From positions 1-5,561 of the forward strand of contig PBVS01000020.1 of assembly GCA_002728725.1 (NCBI GenBank): a stretch of DNA of 5,561 nt, in the 5' to 3' direction. Numbering within the stretch: position 1 is the first letter of the stretch; each line of letters starts with the position of its first letter. The position numbers and the translations under genes are program-made. This document shows, in pieces, positions 4,848 through 5,561 of this stretch. This stretch comes from Woeseiaceae bacterium (GTDB taxonomy: Bacteria; Pseudomonadota; Gammaproteobacteria; Steroidobacterales; Woeseiaceae). The notes under the pieces were generated by a model. That model was not told the DNA's origin and ran no database searches. It worked only from the letters and a program-made list of their open reading frames with translations.

Positions 4848-5561
4848 TTAAAGATTCAATTTGGCTTTCAAAGCCTCTAGGCTGTGATCAAGGATTTTAT
4901 GTATCTCTTCGATTTGTTCAGTGTTGATGATAAGTGGAGGGCAAACCATAAAATGATCTCCACTGAGCCCCCCGCGAGTTCTTCTTGAATAGATGATTAG
5001 ACCATTCTCATAGGCTTCTTCAACCAGTAACTGGTGAGCTTGCATTGAAGTTGGAAGTGGTTCCATTGTTTTTCTATCAGCAACGAGTTCAAACGCCATC
5101 AATAAGCCCTTTCCTCGAACATCACCGATGAATGAGTATTTATTTTTTAATTCGAGCAATCTCGAACGAAGTATGAGACCCATTTCATTGGCATTTTTTA
5201 TCAAGTTATTATCAATTATTTCGTTTATAACTGCGAGACCAGCCGCACATGCCAGGGGATTACCTGCGTAGGTATGACCATGAAGAAATCCGCCCGACTC
5301 ATTAACGACCTCAACTATCTCATCCTTAGCTGCGACCACTCCCAATGGGGCATAACCAGCCGCAAAACCTTTTGCCATTGCGATAATGTCAGGAGAGAAA
5401 TCCCAATGTTCACCTGCTAAAAACTTACCCGTCCTGCCTGCACCCGTCATAACCTCATCAGTAATTATAAGAACATCATATTTCTTACAAATTTCGTATA
5501 TTCTTTTAAAGTATGAGTCAGGTGGCACAATGGCTCCTGTCGAGGCACCTCCAATAGGCTC
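4848..5561 (-). CDS. Class III PLP-dependent aminotransferase (C-terminal part, 5' end outside window)
   Basis: The frame is open to the right edge, so the gene starts outside the window; 237 codons are visible, roughly the C-terminal half of a 430-460 residue enzyme. The visible part starts EPIGGASTGAIVPP, the conserved stretch before the cofactor pocket. DEVMTGAGRTG carries the Asp (visible residue 35) that pairs with the PLP ring nitrogen, MAKG carries the Schiff-base Lys (visible 64), and HTYAGNPLACAAG supplies the phosphate-binding Thr (visible 97). These mark the omega-amino-acid/diamine transaminase branch, which moves an amino group from a terminal amine to pyruvate or 2-oxoglutarate. 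The GTG at 5528 is an internal Val codon, not a start. It is the first visible gene of the operon, followed by the acetyltransferase after 2 nt. Its exact substrate is not readable; it may use a diamine, an acetylated diamine or an omega-amino acid. Confidence 0.93.
   Translation of the reverse strand, partial: EPIGGASTGAIVPPDSYFKRIYEICKKYDVLIITDEVMTGAGRTGKFLAGEHWDFSPDIIAMAKGFAAGYAPLGVVAAKDEIVEVVNESGGFLHGHTYAGNPLACAAGLAVINEIIDNNLIKNANEMGLILRSRLLELKNKYSFIGDVRGKGLLMAFELVADRKTMEPLPTSMQAHQLLVEEAYENGLIIYSRRTRGGLSGDHFMVCPPLIINTEQIEEIHKILDHSLEALKAKLNL

Noticed and set aside
4848..5528. Treating the GTG at 5528 as the aminotransferase start
   Set aside because: The frame continues upstream to the edge with EPIGGASTGAI, the conserved aminotransferase segment, so this GTG is an internal valine codon of a truncated gene.
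4363..5561. Ectoine biosynthesis (EctB aminotransferase plus EctA acetyltransferase)
   Set aside because: The third gene is an HDAC-fold deacetylase rather than ectoine synthase, and the acetyltransferase resembles SSAT rather than diaminobutyrate acetyltransferase.
1..5561. CRISPR array, insertion sequence, tRNA or rRNA
   Set aside because: I saw no spaced direct-repeat array, transposase-like protein, terminal inverted repeats or cloverleaf/rRNA motifs.

Overview
The window is AT-rich bacterial DNA with every supported gene on the minus strand, so it reads from the right edge to the left. An outer-membrane TonB-dependent receptor with a signal peptide marks the organism as Gram-negative. 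The receptor and the small membrane protein resemble those of aquatic or marine Gammaproteobacteria, but that placement is an impression from protein style, not a measurement.

Right part (about 3321-5561): a tightly packed three-gene operon. It contains a class III PLP aminotransferase (5' end cut by the window edge), a GNAT acetyltransferase resembling spermidine/spermine (diamine) N-acetyltransferases, and a zinc deacetylase of the acetylpolyamine amidohydrolase / class II HDAC-like family. The gaps are 2 and 10 nt. Together they look like a pathway that acetylates, transaminates and deacetylates a diamine, polyamine or omega-amino compound. The substrate and the order of steps are inferred.

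Middle (about 963-3320): a 204-bp spacer carries two dyad symmetries and a candidate promoter. It precedes a 717-residue TonB-dependent siderophore-type receptor that starts at TTG behind a strong Shine-Dalgarno sequence. An imperfect hairpin follows this gene and overlaps the ribosome-binding region of the next one.

Left part (1-914): a small single-span membrane protein of unknown function, then a 335-bp gene-free stretch with a tandem 11-bp repeat, a short dyad and a possible extended -10 promoter. At the extreme left edge are the first 26 codons of a membrane protein whose start resembles NhaC-type Na+/H+ antiporters.

The most interesting point is the pairing, in one operon, of an SSAT-like acetyltransferase with an acetylpolyamine deacetylase plus an aminotransferase. 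This set suggests an acetyl-protected polyamine or diamine route. A possible link to the neighbouring siderophore receptor is speculative.
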